A stretch of DNA of 40,657 nucleotides from Bacillota bacterium (GTDB lineage Bacteria; Bacillota; Bacilli; Alicyclobacillales; SLC66): contig JAPNUP010000117.1 of NCBI GenBank assembly GCA_026627345.1, forward strand, positions 1 through 40,657, in the 5' to 3' direction. The notes beneath the pieces were generated by a model. It saw only the letters and a program-made list of their open reading frames with translations. It had not been told where the DNA came from and made no database searches. The translations under genes were made by a program, and so were the position numbers. Below are positions 24,538-33,450 of the stretch, piece by piece (the stretch's first letter is position 1; every line of letters begins with the position of its first letter).

Positions 24538-25746
24538 ATGAGGCCTCCAGAGGACAAGGAGTTGGATCAACAACTGCGTGACGCTGTGCGCCGTCATGCA
24601 GACGATCTCGTCTTTTCGCGCCCGCTTCAAGATCGGGTGCTCGCTACCATTGAGACGCGAAAGCGCGCAGATGAAGGGGTGCGTAGGCACCCGTTGGCCA
24701 AGCGTTTTACACGGCGCTCGCGAGCTTTCACGGTAGGCTTGTCGTCCGCGGCGGCGTGTCTGTTATTGGCTGCCTGGGGCGTGGCTTCGTGGCAGCAGTC
24801 GGAGTCCGCACATCGGGGAGCTGGAACGCAGTTTGCATCTGTGAATGCCACAACCAATTCAGAAGCGATTCATTCAGCCAGCGGCGTTGCGAATGACTTT
24901 ATGCAGCTAGTGACCACGACGATTCCAGCGTCCTTGGCGCCAGTGGAGTCAGAGGATCTCGCCCTTACGCCGGGGATTACATCGCTCGCCGAGCAACAGC
25001 AGAGTCAGAGGACTGCGTCTACTGGGACTGGCGCCACTTCGACGGGCCAGACAGTGGGTTCTGGGGCGTCTTCTTACGTACAATTGTCACGCCAAGCGTT
25101 TACGGTGTCGACCCGCCTTTACAATACCAGTAATCAACCTTTGCCTGGGAACAGTCTGCAAGGGATGCTCTTTATTCTCAAACAGCCGGCCGGACTATCG
25201 CCAGCTGTCGAGGCGGACTGGGAATACTTTGTCGATGGCCCGAGCGCGGTGATCCCGCCGCACCAGTCGGTCCCTTGGACGTTCACGCCTAATCCTGCAC
25301 CGCCTTATCGAACACTGAGTGACCGTCAAGCGCACCTGATCTGGATGTTTCGCTCACCTCATGCGCATTATCCTACGCTCTATCTCGGCACTTTGCCGGT
25401 GCGCGTATCACAGGTAAAGCTAGAAGTGACGGGTACGACCCATACCGCGGTCAAAACGGAGTTTCTGCGCGTGGCAGTGCGACTGACGAACCAAGGCGCT
25501 AGCGACTTTGATGTGCGCTCGGCACTCGGTATGCTCTTTTTTACGCAGAGGCCAGGCGCATCCTTGCTTAGTCGAGGGACGTACAAGTACTTTGATGATC
25601 TGACGCCTGTCGGACACAGCCCGTACGTTTTGCATCCGGGGCAGTCAAGTGAGGTGCAGTTCGTCATTACCGGTGTGCCGGGCGCGCAGATGCAGTCTCT
25701 GCCGCTGACCGTTTTACTGGTTGCGCGCAATCAGATTGGGGCTTGA
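24538..25746 (+). CDS. Membrane-anchored probable anti-sigma factor with a duplicated extracytoplasmic domain
   Basis: I recognise no named family. The first about 60 residues are a hydrophilic, charged cytoplasmic part. One membrane helix follows (around residues 62-82, AFTVGLSSAAACLLLAAWGV), then a Ser/Thr/Gln-rich linker and two similar strand-rich units (about 179-280 and 288-400). Each unit has the pattern V..RL.N, then GMLF, P, L, YF.D and a final P.QS. The position right after an ECF sigma gene and the single-helix topology suggest an anti-sigma factor that holds the sigma factor at the membrane. ATG 24538 lies 9 nt after GGGAAGGG; the ATG at 24529 touches that site. No zinc-binding HxxxCxxC motif is visible. 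Confidence 0.72.
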   Translation: MRPPEDKELDQQLRDAVRRHADDLVFSRPLQDRVLATIETRKRADEGVRRHPLAKRFTRRSRAFTVGLSSAAACLLLAAWGVASWQQSESAHRGAGTQFASVNATTNSEAIHSASGVANDFMQLVTTTIPASLAPVESEDLALTPGITSLAEQQQSQRTASTGTGATSTGQTVGSGASSYVQLSRQAFTVSTRLYNTSNQPLPGNSLQGMLFILKQPAGLSPAVEADWEYFVDGPSAVIPPHQSVPWTFTPNPAPPYRTLSDRQAHLIWMFRSPHAHYPTLYLGTLPVRVSQVKLEVTGTTHTAVKTEFLRVAVRLTNQGASDFDVRSALGMLFFTQRPGASLLSRGTYKYFDDLTPVGHSPYVLHPGQSSEVQFVITGVPGAQMQSLPLTVLLVARNQIGA

Positions 25747-25792
25747 CCGTGTAGTATAATAGGTGCACGAGTACCACGAGAGCGGTGATAGC

Positions 25793-26857
25793 GTGCACCT
25801 ACGCGATGTCGGTGAGTTTGGCTTGATTGCCCGTCTGCGGGCGCTTACGCATAGAGAAGATGCGCGCGTACTAGTGGGGATCGGCGACGACGCAGCAGTC
25901 GTAGCAGGCGCGAACACGTTGGTCATGACGACAGATGCGCTGGTCGAAGGCGTGCATTTCAGACGCGACTGGAGTCAGATGGAAGGGATCGGTTATCGCG
26001 CATTGGCAGCCTCCTTGAGTGATCTGGCTGCGATGGGTGCGAGCCCTGCCTATGTGATGGTTACGCTGATGGTACCGCACAGCGAGACTGTAGAAGGACT
26101 CGAGGAGCTCTATCGCGGAATGATGCAGTTGGCAGACTTGTTTGCCGTTCGCGTCGTAGGGGGAGATGTGGTAGCGACCTCAGGGCCGTTGACGATCTCG
26201 ATTGCAGCGACAGGTGAATTGCTTGGGATGCGGCCACTGTTGCGCAGTGGCGTACGACCAGGTGACTGGATTTTCGTGACAGGGGATCTTGGCGGGTCAG
26301 GCGCTTTCGTCCATTATCTGGCGAGTGGCAAGGCTTGCGTGCTTACGCCGGAAGACGCTTTGACCCTGCGCCTGCGTCACGAACGACCGCAGCCACAGGT
26401 GAGGGCCGCGCGCGTGCTCGCAACGCTGACAGATGACGCAAGACGCGGGACTGGGTGCACAGGATTAAACGATATCAGCGACGGGCTCGCATCGGAACTG
26501 CATGAACTTGCACAGGCGAGCGATGTACGCCTGTTGATTCATGCGGAGCGTGTGCCGACAGCGCCGGCGGTCCGACACTACGCGCGCGCGGCAGGAGTCG
26601 ACCCGCTAGACTTTGCGCTCTATGGCGGAGAAGATTTTCAGCTCGTGGGGGCCGTAGACCCGGCTCAAGCAGGACGTCTGTTAGCGCAAATGGAAGGCGC
26701 CGGAGTGCGCGTCACGATCATCGGTGAGGCTGAAGAAGGCGACGTAGGTGTCGATATGCGTAAAGGTCGACAACGCGTGGCCTTACATAAAGGCGGGTAC
26801 GATCACTTCGGACAAGCACCTACCGATCACGGCCGGACAGGGGGCAACGGGATATGA
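25793..26857 (+). CDS. thiL: Thiamine-monophosphate kinase ThiL
   Basis: Phosphorylates thiamine monophosphate to thiamine pyrophosphate with ATP, the last step of the pathway. The PurM/AIRS-like fold motifs are visible: GDDAAVV (31-37), TTDALVEGVHF (46-56), SDLAAMGA, the GGDVVAT metal loop and DISDGLASEL. About 354 aa, slightly long at the C-terminus. I chose GTG 25793, with AGCGGTGAT upstream. The frame also opens at GTG 25763, which lies 3 nt after a TATAAT and so would be barely transcribed if that is a promoter. It overlaps tsaE by 4 nt, as in the ydiA-ydiB order of Bacillus. Confidence 0.94.
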   Translation: MHLRDVGEFGLIARLRALTHREDARVLVGIGDDAAVVAGANTLVMTTDALVEGVHFRRDWSQMEGIGYRALAASLSDLAAMGASPAYVMVTLMVPHSETVEGLEELYRGMMQLADLFAVRVVGGDVVATSGPLTISIAATGELLGMRPLLRSGVRPGDWIFVTGDLGGSGAFVHYLASGKACVLTPEDALTLRLRHERPQPQVRAARVLATLTDDARRGTGCTGLNDISDGLASELHELAQASDVRLLIHAERVPTAPAVRHYARAAGVDPLDFALYGGEDFQLVGAVDPAQAGRLLAQMEGAGVRVTIIGEAEEGDVGVDMRKGRQRVALHKGGYDHFGQAPTDHGRTGGNGI

Positions 26858-27342
26858 GGGGCATTCCTGTTCGCCAGATTCCTATTTCGTTGCCGACAGC
26901 GGATGAGACGCGAGCTTTTGGCCGTGCCTGTGGACGCGTGGTGCAGCCAGGAACGGTGCTGGCGCTGTCGGGTAGACTAGGGGCTGGTAAAACGACCTTT
27001 GTCGAAGGGTTGGCGCAAGGCCTCGCTTCGTCAGAAGAAGTCAGCAGTCCCACTTTTGCCTTGGCTGCGTGTTATGCAGGCGGTCGCTTGCCGCTTTACC
27101 ATCTCGACTTATATCGGTTGGGAGAGGCCGTGAAGCAGGAAGTCGACTGGCTTGACGAGTATTTGTATAGTGATGGTGTGGCTGCAGTGGAATGGGCCGA
27201 GTTGCTCGGCGCTTTGCTTCCAGCTGATCGTTTGGACGTATACCTTGAAGATGAAGGCGGTGCTGGACGTATGGCTTATGTAGCGGCCCTCGGTCGGGCG
27301 GCCAGTACTGTTCTCGAGGCGTGGATGCAGCTATGGCGATAG
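26854..27342 (+). CDS. tsaE: tRNA threonylcarbamoyladenosine biosynthesis ATPase TsaE
   Basis: P-loop ATPase that activates the TsaB-TsaD complex for t6A formation at A37 of ANN-decoding tRNAs. Walker A GRLGAGKTT is at residues 40-48. SSPTFAL and the LYHLDLYRL block (aspartate and tyrosine of the family) follow, and VEWAE is present. 162 aa is normal. The ATG overlaps the thiL stop (ATGA), so translation is probably coupled. The next gene, tsaB, also overlaps its end. Confidence 0.94.
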   Translation: MRGIPVRQIPISLPTADETRAFGRACGRVVQPGTVLALSGRLGAGKTTFVEGLAQGLASSEEVSSPTFALAACYAGGRLPLYHLDLYRLGEAVKQEVDWLDEYLYSDGVAAVEWAELLGALLPADRLDVYLEDEGGAGRMAYVAALGRAASTVLEAWMQLWR

Positions 27343-28100
27343 TTGCGCTTGACACGGCCACGCCGACATTGTCAGTAGCGATAGGCGACGAATCGGGACG
27401 CGTGCTCGGACAATGGACGACACTTGCGCCACGCATGCATGCGACACAACTGCACCCGGTCATCGATGCGCTACTGTCATCACTTTCGCTCGATGTGACT
27501 GACGTGCGCGGCGTGCTGGTGGGCGTTGGGCCAGGCTCATACACGGGTGTGCGCCTCGGTGTCACGGCGGCTAAGTCGCTCGCATATGCACTTCACATTC
27601 CTGTGGTTGGTGTTTCATCCATGCTGGCCGCCTCCTTCCCGCTATGCTTGACAGAGCAGCCGGTAGGCGTCTTGTTTGACGCGCGGCGCAATGAGGCCTA
27701 TGTCGGGTTGTACGGGCCGACTGCGCAAGGGTGGGGCCCTCTCATGGCAGAAGCGCGAGTGCCGTACGAAGAAGCGATTGGGCGGATGGCTGAGATCGCT
27801 TTGGCCTTACATAGCAGTCGTTTGTGGTTGGTCGGCGACGGTGCCACGATAGCGGCGGCTAAGGCGCAGGAATGCGAGACGCAAACTGAGATACGAGTCT
27901 ACGACGATCAGTCGCAGGTCTTGGCGCCACACATCTATCAGGCAGGTATCAAGACGCTTAGAGCGCTACTGACGGCACCGGAGGAGGACGCTTATGAACA
28001 GCGCGCGCACGCTTTGGTACCGCGCTATCTCCAATTGGCGGAAGCGGAGACGCGGTGGCGAGAACGGCAGCAAGAGGGTGGAGCCAGTGGATCCGAATGA
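27333..28100 (+). CDS. tsaB: tRNA t6A biosynthesis protein TsaB
   Basis: ASKHA-fold partner and scaffold of TsaD, needed for t6A synthesis; it carries no catalysis itself. The N-terminal ALDTATPTLSVAI and the block VGVGPGSYTGVRLGVTAAKSLA are the family signature; a PRYLQLAEAE-type motif ends the protein. 255 aa. ATG 27333 is the start at which the family begins. It lies 10 nt inside tsaE, and the GTG at 27321 is the other possibility. It overlaps rimI by 14 nt. Confidence 0.94.
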   Translation: MAIVALDTATPTLSVAIGDESGRVLGQWTTLAPRMHATQLHPVIDALLSSLSLDVTDVRGVLVGVGPGSYTGVRLGVTAAKSLAYALHIPVVGVSSMLAASFPLCLTEQPVGVLFDARRNEAYVGLYGPTAQGWGPLMAEARVPYEEAIGRMAEIALALHSSRLWLVGDGATIAAAKAQECETQTEIRVYDDQSQVLAPHIYQAGIKTLRALLTAPEEDAYEQRAHALVPRYLQLAEAETRWRERQQEGGASGSE

Positions 28101-28572
28101 AATCTCCTTTCGCCGAATGACGGTTCGCGATATCGATCGCGTACTCGTGATTGAACGCGCCTCATTTTCCGCGCCGTGGTCGCGCAATGCTTTTTTAGGC
28201 GAATTGACTGAGAATCACTTTGCCCGCTATTTGTTGTTGTCTAAAGGCGGTACACCAATTGGTTACGGCGGAATGTGGGTGATCATCGATGAGGCGCATG
28301 TGACCAATATCGCGGTGTTGCCTGATCATCGCGGTCAGCGGTTAGGCGAGCGGATGCTACGCCAACTGATGGCCGAAGCGATCGCCTTAGGCGCGCGCAA
28401 GATGACACTAGAAGTGCGCGTCAGCAACCAACCGGCACTAGGTTTGTACCGCAAATTAGGCTTTCAAGACGGCGGTATCAGACGCGGGTATTACACAGAC
28501 AACCACGAGGATGCTCTGGTGATGTGGGTGGAGTTGCCGGAGTTGACGGAGGCTGCAGATGGGATACGCTGA
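28087..28572 (+). CDS. rimI: RimI-like N-acetyltransferase (GNAT)
   Basis: GNAT acetyltransferase; RimI proteins acetylate the N-terminal alanine of ribosomal protein S18. The acetyl-CoA motif is in VLPDHRGQRLGERML, the C-terminal RRGYYTDNHEDALVMW is the RimI hallmark, and NQPALGLYRKLGF precedes it. About 161 aa. The GTG at 28087, with GGTGGAG upstream, lies inside the end of tsaB. A longer upstream frame exists but extends over 90 nt into tsaB without family similarity. It overlaps tsaD by 14 nt, keeping the ydiB-ydiC-ydiD-gcp order. Confidence 0.93.
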   Translation: MDPNEISFRRMTVRDIDRVLVIERASFSAPWSRNAFLGELTENHFARYLLLSKGGTPIGYGGMWVIIDEAHVTNIAVLPDHRGQRLGERMLRQLMAEAIALGARKMTLEVRVSNQPALGLYRKLGFQDGGIRRGYYTDNHEDALVMWVELPELTEAADGIR

Positions 28573-29629
28573 ACGGATGAAAGCGCGCCATGATGCGGAT
28601 GCCAAGCGAGGCGGCCCCATAGATATCTTGGCGATTGAATCGAGTTGCGATGAGACGGCGGCGGCAGTCGTGCGTGACGGCCGGGTTTTGTTGAGCTCTG
28701 TCGTCGCTTCGCAGATGGCGTCTCACCAGCGCTTTGGCGGCGTTGTGCCGGAAGTGGCGTCGCGCGCGCATACAGAGCAAGTCACACGCGTGGTGGCGCA
28801 AGCCTTGACGGAGGCAGACAAGGAGCTCGGCGACCTACAAGCGATTGCGGTGACGCATGCACCGGGACTGATCGGCGCTTTGTTTGTCGGGGTGACCGCC
28901 GCCAAATCGCTAGCCTTGGCTACCGGTCTTCCGCTCATCGGTGTACATCATTTGGCGGGGCATATTGCCGCTAGCGCCCTGTCGTCTGACATAGAACCGC
29001 CGTATCTGGCGCTTGTCGTGTCAGGCGGGCATACGGAGTTGCTGTCCGTCCGCGGGCATGGGGATTTTGTTCGCCTAGGCCGAACGCGAGATGACGCGGC
29101 CGGTGAGGCGCTCGACAAGATCGCCCGTGCCCTCGGGCTAGGATACCCCGGCGGTCCGCTGATCGAGCAGGCGGCGCGGGAAGGTGACGCGCACGCCATT
29201 TCTTTGCCTGTAGCAAAGGTCTCCACTGGACAGTGGGATTTTAGCTTTAGCGGGTTGAAGTCCGCGGCGCTTTTACATATGGATAAAGAGCGTCGGGCGC
29301 TGCGTGAAGTGAACGTAGCGGACATGGCGGCAAGCTTTCAGGAGGCAGTCGTCGAGGCGCTCGTCTTACACACCGATTCGGCACTTGCGCACACTGGATT
29401 GCGACAACTCGTCGTCGCCGGTGGCGTCGCCGCCAATGGACGCTTGCGCGATCGGCTGACGGAGTTGTGCGCGTTGCGAGGTGTGCGGTTGATCGTGCCA
29501 GATCTGTGGCTTTGCACGGATAATGCCGCGATGATCGGAGCGGCCGCCTATCCGCGATACTGTAAAGGCCAGTTCGACGATCTGACTTTGACGGCACAAG
29601 CTACGCTGTCGCTTGAACAGTGGCTATAG
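28559..29629 (+). CDS. tsaD: tRNA N6-adenosine threonylcarbamoyltransferase TsaD
   Basis: Transfers the threonylcarbamoyl group to A37 of tRNA; an iron-dependent ASKHA-fold enzyme. ESSCDET is at residues 27-33. The metal ligands H131 and H135 lie in HHLAGH, VSGGHTELL follows, and DDAAGEALDKIARALGLGYPGG is the usual phosphate loop. The last metal aspartate is in LCTDNAAMIG. 356 aa, with about 20 extra N-terminal residues before the core. ATG 28559 has GGAGG upstream and overlaps rimI by 14 nt. It ends the operon; the 109-nt gap to the convergent ABC-F gene holds no clear terminator. Confidence 0.96.
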   Translation: MGYAERMKARHDADAKRGGPIDILAIESSCDETAAAVVRDGRVLLSSVVASQMASHQRFGGVVPEVASRAHTEQVTRVVAQALTEADKELGDLQAIAVTHAPGLIGALFVGVTAAKSLALATGLPLIGVHHLAGHIAASALSSDIEPPYLALVVSGGHTELLSVRGHGDFVRLGRTRDDAAGEALDKIARALGLGYPGGPLIEQAAREGDAHAISLPVAKVSTGQWDFSFSGLKSAALLHMDKERRALREVNVADMAASFQEAVVEALVLHTDSALAHTGLRQLVVAGGVAANGRLRDRLTELCALRGVRLIVPDLWLCTDNAAMIGAAAYPRYCKGQFDDLTLTAQATLSLEQWL

Positions 29630-29738
29630 AGCCGGGCGTGCGTGGCTCGTGACCACGAAGCGCTTGAGGTGTGAGCGCAGCGGGCAAGACTTGTGAGATC
29701 CCGTAACTGTGTGACACGACACGCTTAGGTGGATGGAC

Positions 29739-31661
29739 TCAAGAATCGGCCGCTGCTTCCTCTACTTGGGCCGCGCATGTCGTCCACTCTTCATAAAGCT
29801 GATCGAGTGCTTCGGTGACATCGGTGTACTGTTTTTGCAAACGATCGGCTAAGTCGCGGTCATCGTAGGTGGTGCTGTCTGCCAACTGCGCTTCCACCGC
29901 CGCTTTCTCCTCTTCGAGCACTGCGATTTTCTCCTCCGTCTTTTGCAGGCGTTCGCGACGCTGACGCAAGTCTGCCTTGAGGCGTTTGCGCTGCTCCCAA
30001 CTGATCTGATTGTCTGATAGCTCAGACGAGGACGGACTTTGTAAGGTAGGAGTCGTGGTCGCCTGTGCGCGAGTATAGGCGAGCCAGTCGTCGTAGTCGC
30101 CCGCCACATCTGTGATCCCGTCCGGCGTCAACACGAGAATGCGCGTGGCCAAACGATTGATAAAGTAACGATCGTGCGAGACAAAAAGCAAGGTGCCTTC
30201 AAAAGCGAGCAGTGCGTCCTCCAGTCGCTCTTTAAACGCAAGATCCAAGTGGTTAGTGGGTTCGTCAAGGAGCAGGACGTTGGCTTGCGTCAGAGACAGT
30301 TTGGCCAGTGCCAACCGACTCTTCTCACCGCCGCTCAGTACTGCGCAGGGCTTATAGACATCTTCGCCTTCAAATAACACTTGGCCGAGCCGCGTCCGAA
30401 TTTCGGTTTCGGAACATCGGGAAAAGGCGTTCCACAAATAGTCGAGTACCGTTTGTTCGTTGTCCATCCCTTCTAGCTCTTGCGCATAATAGGCCATTTC
30501 CACCTGTGTGCCGAGGCGAATCTTACCTCCGGCAGGGCTTTGCTTGTACAAGGTACGTAGCAGGGTCGTCTTGCCCACACCGTTGGCGCCAAGCACGGCC
30601 ACCCGTTCGCCGCGATAGATTGACAAGTTCAGCGGTGGTAGCAACTCCCGCCCCCCTTGCACCACGCGGACACCTTGAAGCGCTAACACATCGCGCCCGG
30701 TGGCTACGCGAATTGGAAACTGCAAAGACGCCTCGCTGCGCTGGAGAGGGCGCTCTAAACGTTCGATCTTTTCGAGCGCCTTGCGCCTGCTTTGTGCGCG
30801 CTTCGTGGTGGTTGCACGCGCGAGATTGCGCGCAATAAAGTCTTCCATCTTGGCCAACATGGCCTGTTGTTCTTCATAGGCATCCGCTTGTCGCGCGCGT
30901 TCTTCTTCTTTCCACTGTGCAAATAGACTGTAAGGGGCAGGGAAGCGAATGGTGCGCCCGCGCTCGAGCTCATAAGTAATATGGGTGACGCGGTCGAGAA
31001 AATAGCGGTCGTGTGAAACGACCAAAATCGCACTGCTGTACGATTCGAGATAGTTCTCCAGCCATTCAACCGTCTCCATGTCCAAATAGTTGGTAGGCTC
31101 GTCGAGGACGAGCAGTTCCGGCTCTTGTAGCAGCAGTTTCGCGAGCGCGAGTCGAGTTTTCTGACCGCCGCTCAACACTTTTACAGGCAACTCGTGCAAC
31201 GATTCAGGGAAAGCCATCCCGTGCAACACTCGCCGCACTGTCGCATTGACCGCATAGCCTCCCGCGTTCTCGAATTGCCGCTGCGCCTCCTCGCAGGCCT
31301 GGGCTAGTGTGGCAAGTGCCTTGTCGTCGCTCGCCTGCGCCATCTGTTCGCGCAGTGACAGGACTCGCTGTTCCCAAATATCAGCTTGCGCTAGTACCGC
31401 TCGCGCTTCTTCCCACACGGTTTTTTCATGCGTCAGTGGTTGTTGGGCCAGATAGCCGATGCGCGCCCCTTTTTGTACGGTACGTTGACCGCTGTCTGCC
31501 TGAAGCTCGCCTGTCACGATTCTCAACAAGGAGGATTTTCCAGCGCCATTCGGGCCGACCAGCGCGACGCGCTCGCCAGACTGCACCTCCAAATTGGCGC
31601 TCGTCAATACCTGGTCGCCACCATACGATAAAGCGATCGCTTGTAACGATAACATGGTCAT
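29739..31661 (-). CDS. ABC-F family ATPase (YdiF-like)
   Basis: Soluble protein with two ABC ATPase domains in one chain and no membrane part. ABC-F proteins act on ribosomes as translation or antibiotic-protection factors. Walker A GPNGAGKSS is at about 36-44 in domain 1 and GANGVGKTT near 360 in domain 2. LSGGQKTRLALAKLL and LSGGEKSRLALAKLS are the signatures, each followed by a DEPTN Walker B. A basic linker (about 265-315) and a C-terminal coiled coil (about 570-640, Glu/Lys/Arg-rich) complete the ydiF pattern. 640 aa. ATG 31661 has AAGGGG 8 nt upstream. In Bacillus, ydiF also lies just after the tsaD gene. Confidence 0.93.
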   Translation of the reverse strand: MTMLSLQAIALSYGGDQVLTSANLEVQSGERVALVGPNGAGKSSLLRIVTGELQADSGQRTVQKGARIGYLAQQPLTHEKTVWEEARAVLAQADIWEQRVLSLREQMAQASDDKALATLAQACEEAQRQFENAGGYAVNATVRRVLHGMAFPESLHELPVKVLSGGQKTRLALAKLLLQEPELLVLDEPTNYLDMETVEWLENYLESYSSAILVVSHDRYFLDRVTHITYELERGRTIRFPAPYSLFAQWKEEERARQADAYEEQQAMLAKMEDFIARNLARATTTKRAQSRRKALEKIERLERPLQRSEASLQFPIRVATGRDVLALQGVRVVQGGRELLPPLNLSIYRGERVAVLGANGVGKTTLLRTLYKQSPAGGKIRLGTQVEMAYYAQELEGMDNEQTVLDYLWNAFSRCSETEIRTRLGQVLFEGEDVYKPCAVLSGGEKSRLALAKLSLTQANVLLLDEPTNHLDLAFKERLEDALLAFEGTLLFVSHDRYFINRLATRILVLTPDGITDVAGDYDDWLAYTRAQATTTPTLQSPSSSELSDNQISWEQRKRLKADLRQRRERLQKTEEKIAVLEEEKAAVEAQLADSTTYDDRDLADRLQKQYTDVTEALDQLYEEWTTCAAQVEEAAADS

Positions 31662-31774
31662 GTGATTCACCCCTTGATCTGCTGTACGTGCGAAGCCGTT
31701 AATCTAGCGCAAAAGGTGGTATAAATGTTTCCCTTGTCACGTACCTCTTGTATCGTGGACAAGGAGGGAACGAG

Positions 31775-32701
31775 TTGGATGTACATGGGCTTTCTAGTTG
31801 GTTTGCTCTCTCGCGTAGCGAACTGCATGCGCTGTTGATAGAACCTTCGTTTCAACATGCGCAGGTGGCTATTTTGATCTGGATACAGCAGTTTCATCAC
31901 GCATTCATGGACACGCTGGCGCTTGCTCTTTCGCACCTCGGCAATTATAGCAGTTACTTACTGCTGTCTGCAGTATTGCTTTGGCTTAGCGGGCCGCTGC
32001 TGTACAGTGAGATTGCGCTCGCAGCGACGTTTGCCATGGTCGCCGCAGATATCGGCAAACTGCTGTTGTCCACAGCTCGTCCCATTGGGACTCCTGGCAT
32101 CCGTTCGCAGTACGTGGAGTCTGCGACGGGGGCTTCATTTCCAAGCGGTCACGCGCTTGTAGCGATGGCCGTCTGGCCGCGATTCGCGCGCTATGTCCAG
32201 CCGCTGCGTCTATTGTTCTGGCTGTTGCCGTTCGCGATTGGTCTGAGCCGCCTTTATCTTGGTGTTCACTGGCCTGTCGATGTTGCGGCAGGATGGCTCA
32301 TAGGCTGGTGGATCAGTCGCATGCAGTTTGGCAGTCCACAGGTGCACACCGTCTGGCTGTGGCGTGGACTATACTGGATCAGTATGCTTGTTTGCCTGCT
32401 GACGCTGGCGCTTGTTCCGGACACGCGTTTTGCCGTGCGTTTCGGACTGACGCTTTTTGTCTGTCTCCCGTTTTTAAAGGGACTTTCGCCCGTGTCTTCG
32501 GTGAAGCAAGCGGCGCTGCGCTTGCTCATCGCCGGTCCGGGTTTTGCGCTACTCGCAACCGCTGGCGCCATGAGTATGGCCCTTCAACCTGTCTTGCCTT
32601 ATATGCTAGCTATCTATACAGCGCTTGCCGCGTATGTATTTACCCGCTTTACTGCATGGTCAGTCAAGTCCTGCACACATGCGAGAAGGAAGGTCATTTG
32701 A
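31775..32701 (+). CDS. PAP2-family phosphatase, membrane-bound
   Basis: Type 2 phosphatidic-acid phosphatase domain in a six- to eight-helix membrane protein. Members dephosphorylate lipid phosphates such as undecaprenyl pyrophosphate or phosphatidic acid. The three catalytic motifs are complete: K95 to R102-P103 (KLLLSTARP), PSGH (123-126) and SRLYLGVHWPVD (158-169). The part after residue 180 holds four more hydrophobic segments of unknown role. TTG 31775 has AAGGAGG 7 nt upstream. It shares 1 nt with the folate gene, so the two are probably co-transcribed even though they look unrelated. Confidence 0.9.
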   Translation: MDVHGLSSWFALSRSELHALLIEPSFQHAQVAILIWIQQFHHAFMDTLALALSHLGNYSSYLLLSAVLLWLSGPLLYSEIALAATFAMVAADIGKLLLSTARPIGTPGIRSQYVESATGASFPSGHALVAMAVWPRFARYVQPLRLLFWLLPFAIGLSRLYLGVHWPVDVAAGWLIGWWISRMQFGSPQVHTVWLWRGLYWISMLVCLLTLALVPDTRFAVRFGLTLFVCLPFLKGLSPVSSVKQAALRLLIAGPGFALLATAGAMSMALQPVLPYMLAIYTALAAYVFTRFTAWSVKSCTHARRKVI

Positions 32702-33312
32702 TGGAAGACAGTGCTCAGTCGCCTTTGCTGACTTCACAGAAAGCGCAACTGCGAGCCGATATGAAAGCGCTACGTGCGGTCGTTGGCGCACAGCAAAGGA
32801 TGCAGTGGGATCGGGAATTAGGCGTGCGACTCGAAGCACTCTCGGCCGTTAGCCGCGCTGCGTGTGTCTTCGCCTACTTGGCACAACCAGAGGAAGTCCA
32901 GACGGATGACTGGATTGCGCGCGCGCTCTTGCGTGGTACGATCGTGTGCGCGCCGGTGCTCGGGCCTGCCCGTGGCGAGATGCATCCGCATCAACTACTG
33001 TCCCTGTCCGCTGTACGCAAGGGGACTTACGGCTTGCGCCAGCCGCTCGGTCCTGCTGTCCCTGTTCAACAAATCGACGCGATCTTGGTGCCGGGCGTGG
33101 CATTCACAAAACGAGGGCAGCGACTCGGTATGGGCGGCGGCTACTACGATCGATTTCTCGCCGAGTGTCGGGCGGACGCAGTGCGCATCGCCCTGGCGTA
33201 TGACCTTCAAATCGTAGAGGATGTGCCTGCGACCTCGCTCGATCAAGGGGTTGATTGGATCGTCACGCCAACGCGTCTGCTAAAGTGTGCTCACCGTAGC
33301 GAACTGCGCTGA
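32701..33312 (+). CDS. 5-formyltetrahydrofolate cyclo-ligase
   Basis: Converts 5-formyl-THF to 5,10-methenyl-THF with ATP, returning a storage folate to one-carbon metabolism. The family block RLGMGGGYYDRFLA is perfect; an early KAQLRADMKALR helix and the DAILVPGVAFTKRG strand precede it. 203 aa. The ATG shares its A with the end of the PAP2 stop (TGATG), and a GAAGGAAGG ribosome site is upstream. The open frame extends far upstream through the PAP2 gene, but that is not coding in this frame. Confidence 0.93.
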   Translation: MEDSAQSPLLTSQKAQLRADMKALRAVVGAQQRMQWDRELGVRLEALSAVSRAACVFAYLAQPEEVQTDDWIARALLRGTIVCAPVLGPARGEMHPHQLLSLSAVRKGTYGLRQPLGPAVPVQQIDAILVPGVAFTKRGQRLGMGGGYYDRFLAECRADAVRIALAYDLQIVEDVPATSLDQGVDWIVTPTRLLKCAHRSELR

Positions 33313-33406
33313 TCAGGGCAATCGCAAACCTATGCAACAGGTGAGCTCTCATGGACCAGGTGGTAGGGGCAAATGGTACAATAAGATCGATCGTCAGCAC
33401 TCGCAA

Positions 33407-33441
33407 GGGGCGTCGGCCAAAATAAGCGGCTACTCTTATTT
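33407..33441 (+). repeat. Dispersed two-hairpin repeat, partial copy D
   Basis: Shares AATAAGCGGC with copies A, B and E and is preceded by a GGGGCGTCGGCC stretch. It has a different short hairpin, AAATAAG with CTTATTT (33419-33440), instead of the GCCG-TTATTC arm. It may be a decayed member. It lies 10 nt before the large palindrome. Confidence 0.4.
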
Positions 33442-33450
33442 AAAGTGACT

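Noticed and set aside
25755-25760. TATAAT before thiL as a promoter
   Set aside because: The -35 position is not recognisable with 16-18 nt spacing. Kept only as an argument about the thiL start.
29630-29738. Terminator between tsaD and the ABC-F gene
   Set aside because: Only a 5-bp CGTGG/CCACG hairpin without a U-tract is present, too weak to call.
32293-32700. Upstream extension of the 5-formyl-THF cyclo-ligase frame
   Set aside because: It lies inside the PAP2 gene in another frame and adds 136 residues foreign to the family.
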